Under the pieces are notes generated by a model, which was not told the origin of the DNA, searched no databases, and saw only the letters and a list, made by a program, of their open reading frames with translations. DNA of 64,000 nucleotides. Origin: Aselliscus stoliczkanus (taxonomy: Eukaryota; Chordata; Mammalia; Chiroptera; Hipposideridae). Position 1 is the first letter of the stretch, and every line of letters begins with the position of its first letter. The stretch spans positions 68,337,921-68,401,920 of the forward strand of contig CM066733.1 of the NCBI GenBank assembly GCA_033961575.1, given 5' to 3'. Shown here one piece after another: positions 36,946-50,110 of the stretch. The translations under genes were made by a program, and so were the position numbers.

Positions 36946-37539
36946 TGTGTATCTCTATATATCTCCTAGAATCTCAGTTGCAATGAAACTTTTTTTCTAA
37001 TGGAGGTCATTTGGATAGCCATCCTATTTTTAATGTTCTCAGATTTGTAGAAGGGTGTGTGTCTAAGAACCAGAGCATGAAACCTTAAAATGAGTGGACA
37101 CTGGGTGACTTACCTGCACATCCTCATTCTAAAGCCTACACAGAAACATGAGTTTGCAATTGAATTGTTCTACGTTTAATCACATATGTGCATAGGCACA
37201 GGCAGAAGACTGTTTTCATTCATCATTTCTCCTTGAGGTTAAACATGTGTTGGGAATTTTGGAACTCTGACTGCTCTAGATCATATTTGTGACTTTGTTC
37301 TTACACATGCAGTTTAGAAACCTACAAGGTGATAACTAGGTTATTCTTCCTCTCTCTCTCTCTTTTTTTTTTTTTTGCTGTTAATAACTCTGTCCTTCTT
37401 CCTTTTCTCTTCCCCACTGCTTTCCCCCCTCCCCAGCATTCTGTCAAGCAATAGGCTATAAAATAGTTATCCAGACCAGCAGCCAGGCAAGTGCCTTTTG
37501 AGAGTAATTTCTGCCCCAAGCGTTTAGCCCAGGGCAAAG

Positions 37540-37750
37540 CAAGCGTGCTCTCTAACTGATCAACCTGGATATTTCATTATTCATTAATTTACTGTTTAAC
37601 CAAATCCCACTCATTATCAGAGGCAACGCTTGGCAGAGCCCAGCGAACAGTAGCAGTTGGTGTCAGGCGTGGAGAATTGGCCCATTTGATCCTGGGCTGT
37701 TTTATTATTCAACACCACTGACTGAGAAAAAGGTCCATGAATAATAAAGA
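37540..37750. promoter_or_regulatory. Enhancer-like TAAT-rich block
   Basis: Dense homeodomain-type cores (tcattaattt, gttttattattc) are interleaved with non-repetitive sequence lacking any repeat signature. It resembles deeply conserved non-coding elements seen around developmental regulators. Conservation cannot be tested here. Confidence 0.3.
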
Positions 37751-38784
37751 GCCAAAGCGTGTTTGAACTGAGAAGCATGACACAGCCTTACAAAACAGCA
37801 GTTAGAAAATTAAAGGCAAGGTGGCCCAGACTTTGCATTTTTTATCTTGGCTGTGGGCACAGACATTTATATCCCTATATTGTTTTCACTGATTTTTTTT
37901 TTTTTAAGTCCTTAGACAGAGGCATTTGTTTCAGTCAGTCTCACCCTTTCAAAGCAGACCATTGAAGAACTCAGGAGCAAACTTACACAGCAAGAAACAA
38001 ACATGCCTCCAGATGGGAACTTGAAAATGTAATTTCTAACCTTATAATCAGTTAGGTCCTTTGTGGCCCTTCTTAGCTATGGGGAAGATTTGGGTGGTTT
38101 TAATTCTCCTTTGGACCTGCCACTATTCATACCCTAGGTTGGTTAATAATATAATTCATGATGCTGATCAAACACATGTTAAATTCCTTTTCTGTACAAT
38201 TGGTTCCTTGACAAATTTTTGTTTCCCTAAGCACCTGGCCACAAAGTGCATATAGCAAAGGTTTTAGGGATCCTATAGGTAATATCCAAAATCTCAATAC
38301 AAAAGAAGGGCCTATGAAAACTATAGGGATAGAGGGAGGAGTTTATGCTTCTCTTGAATCACCTTTTTTGAGTTTACACAGGCAGTAGTGGGCATGAATT
38401 CTTTCAGGCTCTGTTAGGCCTGTAAGTCTATGGTTGAATTAAATATACTTGTTGGATCCATTGATGGTGGGCCTGAAGGTACGACTATCTTTAGGACTGA
38501 CCTGTCCCATCATTCTATTCATGTGTCCTTTTATTCCTTGATTTAAAGTCCTAGAATCAGTATCATGAGACCTAAAACAGTAATGATGACTACGTTTTGT
38601 ATGTTGCCTTCTGCTACCTAGTATCCCTTTCATTTTATCCATGCAAAGCCTTTCCTACGCAGAGAACTAGAACACATGAGCTAGGGCTCTTTCATTTAGA
38701 TGAGCAATGTCTGTGTAAGAAAACGCTTCTAGGGACCAATAAAGTCCCTGTGGGCTGCCTATGCTCATAAACAGATATATACGA

Positions 38785-38786
<2 letters not shown>

Positions 38787-38826
<40 letters not shown>
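38787..38826. repeat. (AC)n microsatellite abutting a mariner end
   Basis: A pure AC array of 20 units runs directly into the left inverted repeat of the mariner copy at 38827. Confidence 0.97.
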
Positions 38827-38830
<4 letters not shown>

Positions 38831-40118
38831 TCTGACACTTAAGTCCACGAACTTGCCACCATGCACATGCACTGGCAGCACTGTACAAACAGCACTGTCC
38901 ATAACCTTGGTATATCAGTGTCTCACAGCTGTGCTCATGTTGATGTGTGGTGGTGTCTTGCTGAGTGGTGTTCATTATTGTTGTTGTGTGTTTTCTTGCC
39001 ATTGCAAGAATGAGCTTGAATTAGAGCAACAAACAAACATTAAATTTCTTGTTAAACTTGGCAAGAGTGGAAGTGAAATCAGGGACATGTTAGTGCAAGT
39101 TTATGATGATAATGCCATGAACAAAACAGTGTACAAATGGATTAAACATTTTTCTGATGGGAGAGAATGTGTCACTGATGAAGAGAGGTCAGGGCGGCCA
39201 GCAACAAGCAGAAATGATGGAAACATTACAAAAATTCATTGAATTGTGCATCAGAATCATCGGCTAACTGTGAGAAGCATAGCAGACCAAGTAAACATCG
39301 ATAGAGAAACAGGAAAATCTTAACTGAAAATCTTGGCATGAGAAAGGTATGTGCAAAAATGGTCCTGAAGGAGCTCACCGATGAACAAAGGAGAGCTGAA
39401 GTTTGCCAAGACGTTTTGGACCGTGTTATTAATGGTGTTAACATTTTGGGCTGTGTTATTACTGGTGATGAAATGGGTTTACCAATTTGAGCCTGAAACA
39501 AAGTGTCAACATGCACAATGGAAGTCAGTCAATTCTCTATGACCAGAAAAATTCCATCACTTCAAATCGAGAGTCAAAACAATGTTACTAATCTTTTTTG
39601 ATATCAGAGGGATTATTCGTTATGAATTTGTACCAACTGGACAAACAGTTAACCAAGTTTACTATCAATATTTGGAAATGCTGAAAAGGCTGCATGAAAA
39701 AGTTAGAAAACCTGAACTTTCCGCCAACAATTCATGGCTCTTGCATCACGACAATGCACCAGCTCTCACGGTACAGTCTGTGAGGGAGTTTTAAGCCAGT
39801 AAACAAATAACTGTATTGGAACACCCTCCCTACTCATCAATCTGGCCCCCAATGACTTCTTTCTTTACCTGAAGATAAAGGAAATATTGGAAGGAAAACA
39901 TTTTGATGACATTCAGAACATTAAGGGTAATATGATGACAACTCTGATGGCCATTTCAGAAAATGAGTTCCTAAATTGCTTTGAAGGGTGGACCAAACCC
40001 TGGCATTGGTGCATAGCTTCCTAAGGGGAATACTTAGAAGGTGACCATAGTGATATTCAGCAATGAAGTATGTAGCACTTTTTCTAGGATGAGTTCATGA
40101 ACTTAATTGTCAGACCTC
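38827..40118 (+). mobile_element. Mariner (Tc1/mariner) DNA transposon, full length but dead
   Basis: The terminal inverted repeats are gaggtctgacacttaag at the left and the complement of cttaattgtcagacctc at the right, paired over about 28 bp. Between them lies about 1.3 kb with a decayed mariner transposase on the + strand. The full span matches a complete mariner. The expected TA target duplication is not clear at either edge. Confidence 0.9.
39013..40030 (+). pseudogene. Decayed mariner transposase
   Basis: The N-terminal helix-turn-helix half reads ELEQQTNIKFLVKLGKSGSE, KTVYKWIKHFSDGRECVTDE, ERSGRPATS until a TGA at 39240. Beyond it come VRSIADQVNIDRET, VCAKMVLKELTDEQR, ITGDE (first catalytic Asp), VPTGQTVNQVYY and LHHDNAPA (second Asp). 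Several frameshifts and stops, a lost initiator Met and a garbled SPDLAPND region (third Asp) show that it cannot encode active transposase. Mariner transposases cut and paste by a DD34D triad. Confidence 0.9.
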
Positions 40119-40774
40119 ATGTATGTGTATGTATTATGTATATATGTACACACATATGTACATACATATATAAGATGTGTGTGTGTGTACATATATGTAA
40201 AAAATCTTCCAGGATTCTTCAGAACTTGGTCAGGATAGTAACTGATGTGGTGCTAAGGTAATTAGAATGACACATAAAAGGCACTGTCCAAAGATGGTGG
40301 TGATGAGATTAAACTTCAAATGATTTTTAATGTTGGAATCTGTAAACAAAGGTTGAAAGCACTAGGGGGAGGCTAGGCTTTTTCTTACTTCAGTATATTC
40401 TCTTGCCTGCCTTGGATGCATTTGGAAACTGTTGTTATTAGGCTGGATTTAAAATGGGACAGCATGGAAAAGATTCTTTTAACATCGTCAATCTGACCAC
40501 TTCATTTTACAGATGCCTAGAGAATGGCTCGCCCAACCGTATGCATGTAGCTCCTGATAGAAATGCAGTTAGAACTTTAGTTCCAAAAGGCTCTTTCCTC
40601 TACATAAGAGCTTAGGGTTTTGGTTTTTATTCTAGATATTAGTGGTGAATTTTTTTTTCTGCATATCTTTCAGTAGTTTTGAAGAAAAGGCCTTTAAAAA
40701 TATCTGATCCCATTACAATGAATACTTTTTGGTATCACAATTTTTGACATTAGTTATAAGAATAGGGTGAAACC
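40119..40774. other. Intergenic, gene-free
   Basis: TATG/TGTG-rich low complexity at 40125-40200, then ordinary AT-rich sequence. No feature was recognised. Confidence 0.6.
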
Positions 40775-40960
40775 GGGGTGACCGGTTCACTCAGTTAGTT
40801 AGAGCATTGTGCTAATAACACCGAGGTTGCCGGTTTGATCCCCACATGGGCCACTGTGAGCTGCACCCTCCCTAAATGAGTCAACTATGCCATTGTAGCA
40901 TGAAAGCAATGTGTAACCAATGACTATGGTTGTTCCACAATTAAATTAAAAAAAAAAAAA
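40775..40960 (+). mobile_element. tRNA-Ile-like SINE
   Basis: The 5' part is clearly tRNA-like: cactcagttagttagagc (A box), gtgctaataacaccgagg (anticodon arm resembling tRNA-Ile AAT) and ggtttgatcccc (B box). A non-tRNA body (gggccactgtgagctgcacc) and a poly(A) tail follow. The 17-bp flanks aagaatagggtgaaacc (40758-40774) and aagaataatgtgaaacc (40961-40977) are a target-site duplication with two differences. It resembles the Rhin-type SINEs I associate with horseshoe bats. Confidence 0.88.
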
Positions 40961-40977
40961 AAGAATAATGTGAAACC

Positions 40978-43900
40978 TGTTCCTGCCACTTAGTTGAGAT
41001 TGGCTGGTCAGGATGATAAGATAAAGACCTCCATTGTTTTCCTTTCTAATATGGTGTACCGGGTTGTTTACTTATTATAAAGAAAAGTATGTATAAGGTA
41101 ACATAACTAAGTGTGATCATGATTGAGACTTATGGCAGATAAAGATAGTATCTTGACTTCTCAGATCATGCCAGTCCTCATTAAATCATGCAACCCCATG
41201 CACACCCTTGGGTATGACTCCTTGTGAAGAACTCCCAAAGTGAAGAAAATTGGAGGACATGAGGCAGCTCATCAAGAATGACAAAGTCCTTATTCTCCCT
41301 TTTGTTCCAGCCTTGCTCCAAATTGAGATATTGAAACTTACCCCCCCAATGAAATGTGATTTAGGAATCTTAAGATGCTCTGAGGCCCCTTTAAGTCCTT
41401 GGGATTTAGAACGACAAAAGGTCTGGAAAAGCAGTATATGGGAGGTACTGGTCTTCATAGTCCCTGGAGAAGGACACTGTTGGAAATTGGGAAGAGGAAG
41501 AAATCTTAGCCTTTTTCTGACATCAGTGGATCATAGGGATAAACAGGCTCAGTATAAAAATCACCTCATCTGGGAAAAATTTCTTTCCTAACTCCTTTAC
41601 CTCCTGTTATAATAACTCTGTTTAAGTTCTCTTCCCATGATCCTCAACCCTGGCTGCACGTGAAAATCACCTAGTGAGAGTTTAAAAACATACCAATATC
41701 CAAACCCCATCCTCTGACTTATTTGATCTCAGATGCAAATATTGCTGCTGGTGGCTCTAAGTGTGCAACTGGGAGAACAACTCAATGCTTCATGTTCTCA
41801 GAGCACTTTCTTCATAACATGGCAACTTACACTGTCGTCCTATTATAAAAAGTCTCTCTCTGGGCACCCAATATTAAGTATAAAGACCATGTCTTAATCA
41901 ACTTATAAAATGTGGCATATAGTAGTTGCTCATTCATTCAATAGATTCTTACTGAGCAGTTACTGAGGATACATGAGTAGAATCTGGGGATACATCAGTA
42001 ACAAGACAGACCTGTTTTTTTTTTGTTTTGTTTTGTTTACCTTTGAAATTTACAATCTTATCCTTGAAGGCAAGTATGTTGATTGTGAATTTGTGAATCT
42101 GTGTACGGTTCCCCGATAGCTGGTCAAGAGGCATCCTAGCACAACAAATTGTTGAGTGCTTCCTATGTTCTAGACATTGTGTTCGTCCCCGGCTGCGTTA
42201 GGACAGATGAACTAGGCTGCAAGGGCTCCTGGTATGGGCCTACAGCTTTACCTGCCCCCTGGATTGGCTCAGCCTGTGTTTCTTAAACCCTGTACACTTG
42301 TCAGAATTTCATTTCAATCCCACTTAACTTACATGTGAAGCTTAGATTTTTTTAATTTGAAAGGTTTCTACAAATTGCTAAAATACTTTATGGTTTCAAT
42401 CCCTAATGCTACATTCTAGATGATAAATAGAATAAATAGGGATTTACATATTGCTGCAATTTCCTTTATTCTAGTTTCACCCCAAGCTAGGACATAGTAT
42501 CTTTTTCAGGTAATAATGAGCTTGAAATTTATATCTGGATGGTTTAATATGGAATGCATCATCAATATTTCCTTCTAAAAATTATAAGTATCCATTATAT
42601 ACATAAAATAATTATAAACTATTTGCCTTTCACTTTATGAAGTACTTTCATTAATGTAAGTAACATAATTTAATTTGATCCTTGCAACAAGTTTGAGATG
42701 TAAGATGGTACCAAAGCACCTCTCTTGATTTTACAGGTGAGGAAAGTTAGGCTCCAGTTGAGATCCACGCTCACCCTGCAGGAAAGTGGCAGAGCAGGTA
42801 AGTGGATGTTCATTCTACCATTCCGTACTGCTGTTCTTAATATTATGAATGTAAGTATGTATCCATATGTACCACAGAAATACAGAAATACTAAGTTTTG
42901 TCACAGGACTTGACATGCAAAAACAACAAATCCAGCATATTAATGTATAAATAACCTTATATATACTTTAACAGCTTATTAATTTACATCAACTAGCTAA
43001 AGATGTGCATACATTTATGAGAAGTTTGAACTATACAACCTTTCAAAAGGATGTAACTTTACCTCTTTCAAGTATATAGAAGTGGACCTACAATAATTAA
43101 AAATTCTTTTTAGAAGTCCTTGGAGTGCTAACTTTGATTAATACATACGATTGCTGTGTAATTATACTCTCAATTATTTTTATGTAAATGGGTGCTCCTA
43201 AATGCTTGAGGATACTAAAAACAATGTACTCTCTGAAATAGTTTATGCACTCTTCCTGTAATCTTTATTTACATTAGTGATTTCTTCAGCAAGTCTTTTC
43301 TCCATTGATATGGTAAAGGCAAACTTCTCAGCCAGACCTCTGTTAGAGTAGAAATTCTGATTTAAGAGAGTCTGAATTAATGAGGTTTTACTTTATTTGC
43401 AACTTAATAGCTTTTGCACCATATATCTGCTTTTACATACACGTATAACCTTATTAATATATATGTTTTTATACATTTAAAAATATTTTGCAGAGCTACC
43501 GACTTGATTTATCAATGAACCTGAGACGTTTCAAATTATTTAATAGCTTCTTAGCCTTAGTCCATCTGTAGCAGTGGAGGAAAAATTCTGTTTCCTTAAG
43601 TCCTTTTATGAGGGTGCCAAAAGATATAAAAATATGAAGCCATTTAATAGCCAGGCTCTTTGAAAATACCAAGCACACACAGTGTGCATGTTAAGTTTAA
43701 TCACACTGATGGATTTACATGTAATGTCTCAATTCCAGATTCCCTCATTAGTGCAGTCAATCTTGAAGTTCTCCCCGGTGAGTGAGGGGTAAAGGTGACT
43801 TTGACACCGATGAGAGGACGGCTGGATATTGCCAACACCCAGAAAAAGACAGTGGGAAAAAACTCTACCATATGAGGCCATAATCCTAACTGTGGTCAAT

Positions 43901-44954
43901 GTGTTGAAAGCTTTATATTTCCTGACCACAGGATCTTTCTATAAAATGAACAGGGAGAAGGGATATTCCCTGGATTAGCCAGCTGGCTATTTCTATATGC
44001 TTATTAAAATTTCTGGAAGAAATGGTGGTGCCTCTAAACCCTTTTAAAACATATCTGCTTGAGAAATCATAAGCTTTCCATATATCGGAATTATTTAGTG
44101 CAAGAGGGCTGGATAAAATATTCTCAAACTTAAAATTTGACAGTTGCAGCAAAAAAATGGGAATATGGAAAATGGTGGTAAAAACAGCAGTAATAGCAGA
44201 AGCAAGAAGGGAATCCAGATGTCACCTCGTAGGAAATCTTTTTCTCTTCTAAGAACCCGCAGATCAGGCTTTTTAATTTTGGACAAAACACAGTTTCATT
44301 CCATCCCATGCAGGGTGCAGGGACAGCCTTGTCTTTTGGAGGCTGCATTGGGAACCTGCTGCCTCTTTGTGTTCAGTATCCACATGCTATTCCCCTAGCT
44401 GGCTGAGCGAATCCCTAAACAATAGTGGCATTAAAGAAAGCAAAACACAGGCAATGCATTTGGCCCTTTGTTTAGGGAAGAAAAACAAGCAACTTAACAC
44501 TTGAAATTCATCAAAAGACATTGGGTCATCAGGTGTACAGTAGAAGCAGCATTAAAGTTGGGTTCCTTATCTAGGAAATCCTCAATGTTTAGTCAGACTG
44601 CCAGACCCAGGGGTATTCTGTCTTATAATGGTGTTCTTTTTTTGGGGGCAGGGAACTTTAATAAGTGAAGCCAAGACAAGCTCTTTCTCCCTCAATTTCT
44701 CTTTCTCTTTAATATGTCATATATAATATATAATATACATTACATAACATATAACATGTAATATGGATATGTGTGTATATATATGTATATACATATATAG
44801 TCTACATAGAAAGATAGACAGATAGATATACACATAGGTACATAAAATTCTCTTCTTCATTTTCTTCTTCCTTTTCTCTGAAGTAATCAAATCTTTAAAT
44901 AGATTGCTGAGTTAACCAAATTTTCATTTTCGGAGGTAGGACTCTTAGGATATA
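40978..44954. other. Intergenic, gene-free
   Basis: AT-rich unique sequence with a MER5-like fragment (41643-41790), weak MIR/L2-like traces near 42150-42200 and 42650-42800, and TA/TATG low complexity at 44715-44830. No gene was seen. Confidence 0.65.
41643..41790. repeat. MER5-like hAT transposon fragment
   Basis: The sequence caaccctggctgcacgtgaa, aatcacctagtgagagttta, cccatcctctgacttatttga follows the MER5B layout (ggctgcacattagaatcacctgggg...). It is diverged. Confidence 0.55.
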
Positions 44955-45510
44955 CTGAGGTCTGACAATTAAGTGTGTGAACTTGTTGCAACAATGTTGC
45001 TAATCTTTTTTGATATCAGAGGGATTATTCATTATGAATTTGTACCAACTGGACAAGCAGTTAACCAGGTTTACTATTTGGAAGTGCTGCAAAAGTTTGA
45101 AAAAGTTGGACGACCTGAACTTTTCACCAACAATTCATGGCTCTTACATCACGACAATGCACCAGCTCACACAGCACTGTCTGTGAGGGAGGTTTTAGCC
45201 AGTCAACAAATAACTATTGGAACACCCTCCCTACTCACCAGATCTGGCCTTCAATGACGTCTTTCTTTACCTGAAGATAGAGGAAATATTGAAAGGAAGA
45301 CATTTGGATGACAGTCAGGACATCAAGGGTAATACAATGACAGCTCTGATGGCCTTTCCAGAAAAAGAGTTCCAAAATTGCTTTGAAGCGTGGACTAGAC
45401 ACTGGTACCCCCAAGGGGGAGTACTTGGAAGGTGATCCTAGTGATATTCAGCAATGAGGTCTCTAGTAGCACTTTTTCTAGGACGAGTTCTCGAACTTAA
45501 TTGTCAGATG
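44955..45510 (+). mobile_element. Internally deleted mariner copy
   Basis: The left terminal repeat (gaggtctgacaattaag) is joined directly to the C-terminal half of the same transposase seen at 39575-40030, with the N-terminal half missing. Readable blocks are LLIFFDIRGIIHYEFVPTGQ, AVNQVYYLEVLQ, LLHHDNAPAHTALSVRE (second catalytic Asp) and, after a frameshift, YSPDLAFNDVF. The right end ttaattgtcagatg is eroded. TA dinucleotides flank the element (44953-44954 and 45511-45512). Confidence 0.88.
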
Positions 45511-47270
45511 TACATAGAGGAAACCTAATATACTTTCAGTAACTTGAAACTTGACCATTCCAGTTGAGACACTGTATCTTTTTCTTCCAATTGGTATCTT
45601 CAGAACCAGTGCATAAGCATGCATATTATTTTGAGCCTTAAGCAAAATCAAAGGAAAATCTTTTGTTGAGAAGTGTAATGAAAATCATAGTTTATATTTG
45701 TTTAGCGTTTTACAGCTTATAGTGTGCCTTTACATATTTTGTTTCATTTAATCCCCCACATCAAATTCTCTGAAATACTATGGACAGTATAGAGTTGGTT
45801 GAATAATGGGAGGTTGGGGAGAGTTAATAGGCATGTCCAGTGACAGGCAATGAAGAGCTTTTCAGCTGATTCTCTAAAAGTCTTCTAATTGGCAGTGAAC
45901 AACCTGCCATATCATAGTTCTGTAAATGAAAATAGAAAATACATACTAATTTGCAACTATTTAGGTGGATAACGAAAGAATGAATTAGATAATATTTAAA
46001 TGTGTGTGTGTATGTGTGTATTTCCAATCATCTACTACCTAAGGAGGGAGTTTATGTCCAGGTCAAGGGTAATGGTATAAGAGAAAAAATGGGCGCTGAT
46101 TTTTGAGAAATATCACTGTTTTCTGGCATCTAACCATCAGGATTTTGGAGCACAGGAATACAAGAGTAGGTTAAATGATTGTCCAAAAAAGGAAGGAGTG
46201 AAAAAATATGAGTATGAGGATGGAAAGGAAAGCAAGATAGAAAGACAGAAAGAAGAAATAAAAAAAGAATGATTAAGCAATGCGCAAGTGAGTGAAATGA
46301 CAAGTAATACCACTGTTCTTTGTCATTGAAAGCCTGATATGTAGGACCTTAAAATATTATGTTTCAATTAGAGTCAGCCAGGTATTTAATAGGACTCTGA
46401 AACATAAAAAGTATCCCTTCCCCCTAAATAGCACTTCTACTTGACTTTTGATACCAGAAATTTCCTTGACATCAGGCAAAAATTTTTCATTCCTAATTAT
46501 AAATTAAAGATTATAAAATACAAATATATAGGTAAAACAGTGCATAATATAAATGACTTTCAGTCAAAGCATAAAGAATGATTTCAGCTTATTTCCGTTT
46601 AATTAATAAAGGAAGTATATAATAAAATGTTCTTTTTGCCTTGGACAGTGGGATGGAGTTGTTTAATCCCACTATTTTAACCAGTTCCATGTGCCCCCTA
46701 ATGGAACAGCCTGAGAAGAAGCCACTTGTATTGTCAGCATGCACTTTGACACCTTACAAAAAATGAATAAGCTGAATTTGATCACAAGGAAACATATAAA
46801 CCCAATTTAGAGACGTTATACAAAACAACTGATCTGTTTGTATGCTTCAAAAATATCAGTGTTGTGAAATATAAAGAATGGCCAAAGAGCTGTTTTAGAT
46901 TAAAGAAGACTAAAGAGAAATGCAACCAAATGAAATTTATGATGGTGTATTAGAACCTGAATCAAAGAAAAATTGCTATAAGGATTTATTGGGGGAAATT
47001 GGTAAAATTTAAATGTGGTCAATATATTAGGAAACAGGATTACATTGATGTTAAATTTTGTGATTTGGTAATTGTACTATGATAAAGCGGTGTGGTTTGT
47101 GCAACTTATTCTTAAGTAGTTCAGGTGAGAGAGAGGGAGAGAGGAAGGAAGGAGGTGAATTAATGTGAGGAAGTCAAGAAAAAATATATATTTTTTCACA
47201 GAAGTTGTTTTATTCTTGCAATACTTGTGTAGTTTGATAATATTTCCACATAAATAGTTTTTAAAAAGTG
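45511..47270. other. Intergenic, gene-free
   Basis: AT-rich sequence with a weak antisense MIR/L2-like trace near 45690-45790 (gcgttttacagcttatagtg...tttcatttaatcc). No gene was seen. Confidence 0.6.
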
Positions 47271-47289
47271 GAGAAAGCATTTTCTTTTC

Positions 47290-47411
47290 TTTTCTTTCTT
47301 TCTTTCTTTTTTTTTTTTGACGGCAGTGTCACTGGCCCTCACATGTGGGACCAAACTGGGGCTGCTAGCTTCCCAAGTTAGCGCTTAACCACCGCACCAC
47401 TCGGCCGGCCC
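47290..47411 (-). mobile_element. Short 'ggccggcc' tRNA-derived SINE
   Basis: On the minus strand it begins gggccggccgagtggtgcgg, continues with ggttaagcgct and the tRNA-like arms, and ends in cactgccgtc plus an A-rich tail. It is flanked by a perfect 19-bp target-site duplication, gagaaagcattttcttttc, at 47271-47289 and 47412-47430. A perfect duplication implies a fairly recent insertion. Confidence 0.93.
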
Positions 47412-47430
47412 GAGAAAGCATTTTCTTTTC

Positions 47431-50110
47431 AGAGAGGATTTTCTTTTGCAGAAGGGAGGATAACTGAATTATACATTTGGACTGTGTTTCTACAACGGAT
47501 GATGTAGTGGTTTTCACTGGTGAGTAAGAGAATGGGCTTAGATAATGTTATATTTCTTTGCATAAAATGCAAAATGCTAGTCATTTTTGAAGGCTCGGTT
47601 TGGTCAGACAGCATAGTTCACAGAGTTGTAATAGATGAGATAATATGTCCTCAGCATAAAGATATAATGCAAGATATAGCCACACAGGGCTAGGTCAGGA
47701 TCACACATCGTTTTGTTTAACAGGCTTACTTGGACATAAGGATCTTGTTGGAAAACCTAATTTGGAACATTTTGATAGAGTTTCCTCTCTTTAAAAATGG
47801 TCAGGTGGAGTTGTTGAAAATATTTATGAAGTTGCTTTATAAAGAAAAAATAATAATTAAATGCCTATAATAGAATGAAATAGATATGTTTACTAAATCG
47901 TTAAATTAAGCACAGCTATACAAAAAACAAACTCTAAGTAATATTTGGAAATAATGGTATTCTAGTTCTATGTTCTTTCTCCAGGTCTTCTCACCAAATC
48001 CATGGGGAGCAGCAGACATGGCTAGGAAAATGACTCTGCCCAGGTTCAGATCTGGCGACTGCTTTTTCCTATTATCATTGGTGTCCTGTTGCTCCATGTC
48101 CCACGTGAATGCATTCCATCTTACAGTGGTCCATATAGGGCTGGTCACTTATTTGTGTCAAGGCTGACACACGAATTATGGAGAATTCTTACTCCATCTG
48201 CCATAACAAAGTTGAGCATTTGAAGTGCAGACTCCTCATGTACTGATTTTCATGGCTTTAGCTATTAGCTTCCTGTCTCGTGCTATATGGATTCCTGTTA
48301 ATGCTAGAAATATGATTAGCCTTCCATTTGGTACTTGTTTATTATTCTATAGTTGCCTAGAAGTAAATACCTTTCCTTTGCAGTAGCAGTTGGAGAGGAT
48401 TTGAAGATTCTCTTAGATTCTAGGGGTGGGAAATAGAACACAGTTCAGGCTGAGCACTAGTTAAAAAACCATCGCCCCACTACTCAGGAGTCATTTACTT
48501 TATTGTTACTTCCTGTGTTTTGCTATCAGCAACCCCCCCATGACATCAGCAGCCCTTGGTAAAAAGCTGTTCACTGGCTGCTTTTGCTGTTTAACTGTTT
48601 CATGCCCACTTACATATGTCACATATATGCCTCCCAGGAATTAAAGTGGGTTTTTCCATGACATAGATCCTAGATCAAAACTACAATTTTTAAAGGAGTG
48701 AATGTTTTTCAAACCAGCAGGTTTAGGATTGGGCTCTAGGGGAAAAAGTTGCCGATGCCCACAATCTGTGGGACTGCCCTGAAATTCTTTAGTGTCAGAT
48801 TTCTACCACAACACAGACACAACTGTGTAGCACAATGACAGTGGGAATTTTGGGACTGGGAAGGCGGAATGTGGGGGTTTTCTGCCTGTGTATAACCCTC
48901 TTGACCCTGCCTTGTTCTCAGAGACCTAGCCTCCACCAGAAAGTGATTTCTGCTTGGTCCTAGCACCAGTCAGAACACAGCCACTAGCAGGAATTGTCCA
49001 AATGTGGGGACAACATGGTAAACGAGACTCTCCCTTTAGCAGCAGCAGTTCCTTGGGGGCTCTAGAAACATAGCCTCCTCAGGTTGGCTTACAGATTGCC
49101 ATAGTGTTTACAGATTGTCCTGAAAATGAGATGTCATGTGAGAGGATCCCGGGGTGCAGCTCTTGCAATGAATTCAATATGAAAAATTAAAGTGATGTGG
49201 GATCTTCATACAAGTCAAAAACCTATGCAGAATTGTAGATGAAAGGAAGTTAGTACTGTAAATTATGTTATCATGGATGGGGAACATTTATATCAATCAT
49301 TAGGGCTGGAGGATGAATTTAGATAGAGGTAATTGATGAGTCACATTAAAAAAGAGCTAATGTAGATAATAGGTGAGTAGAGAATAATACCCCTGGTGTT
49401 TGGGCCTGAAGCTGTTCTCTGGGTCACAGTAGCTCACAGTCAGGAAATTATTTTTAACTGTGTGTGTTAGAAAATGCGGAGCACCTTTTCCTCTAGACAT
49501 CCCTGAGCCATCCTAAGTCATTACAGGTGCTAAAGCCATGTAAGGATTTTAAAGTCCTACTTACAGATTCCAGAAGAGAAGGCCTGTGTGGTCTGTTTTA
49601 TGGCCAGTGCAGTAAAAATTAGTGGGCCCTATTTATTCATTACTGATCTGGTGGCAGAGATGTATCTTAATTCTTCGTGTGCTTTAAAAAGTGCTGCTAC
49701 TGTTATTTGTTGGGAAGTTTTCCCTTTTTTTCCTATTAAATCTTTATTCCAGAAGTTGTGTTTATTTGGCACTAAGTTAAAAGGAGAGGATGTTGTTAAA
49801 AGAAGGGACCACTTTATTGTTTCTGTTCACACAGCATCGCAGTACCTACTGCTACTAAAATCCAATTGAGTCAGTCTCTGAAGTCTGTCATCAAAGGGTA
49901 ATTTGGAAACTATTGGAAGTCACAGATATCATTTTTTAATCGAAAATCCCATGTCATGCTAAAATGGGTGAAATTTTATGCAACATATTTGCTTTCTGTA
50001 GGTTTTGGTAATATGATCATAGCAATATTGTGTTTTAATTTTATTAGTTTTCTATGGCACTTTCGAGTTTCTGTTCTAGAGGTATAAATGCATTAAAAAC
50101 AAACAAAGAA
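47431..50110. other. Intergenic, gene-free
   Basis: Unique AT-rich sequence. Open frames at 47906-48167 and 49588-49869 have no recognisable domain, splice context or codon pattern. No repeat family was recognised. Confidence 0.6.

Larger units (their letters stand above)
34201..38786. other. Intergenic, gene-free
   Basis: It contains a CA repeat, one short SINE, a 30-bp palindrome and an enhancer-like block at 37540-37750. No gene was recognised, and open frames are short and without domains. Confidence 0.7.

Noticed and set aside
40775..40870. A functional tRNA-Ile gene
   Set aside because: The A and B boxes are present, but the sequence continues into a non-tRNA body and poly(A) tail and is flanked by a target-site duplication, so it is a SINE head.
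49588..49869. Possible single-exon gene of 93 codons
   Set aside because: It has no recognisable domain, no promoter or poly(A) context, and a composition like the surrounding intergenic DNA.
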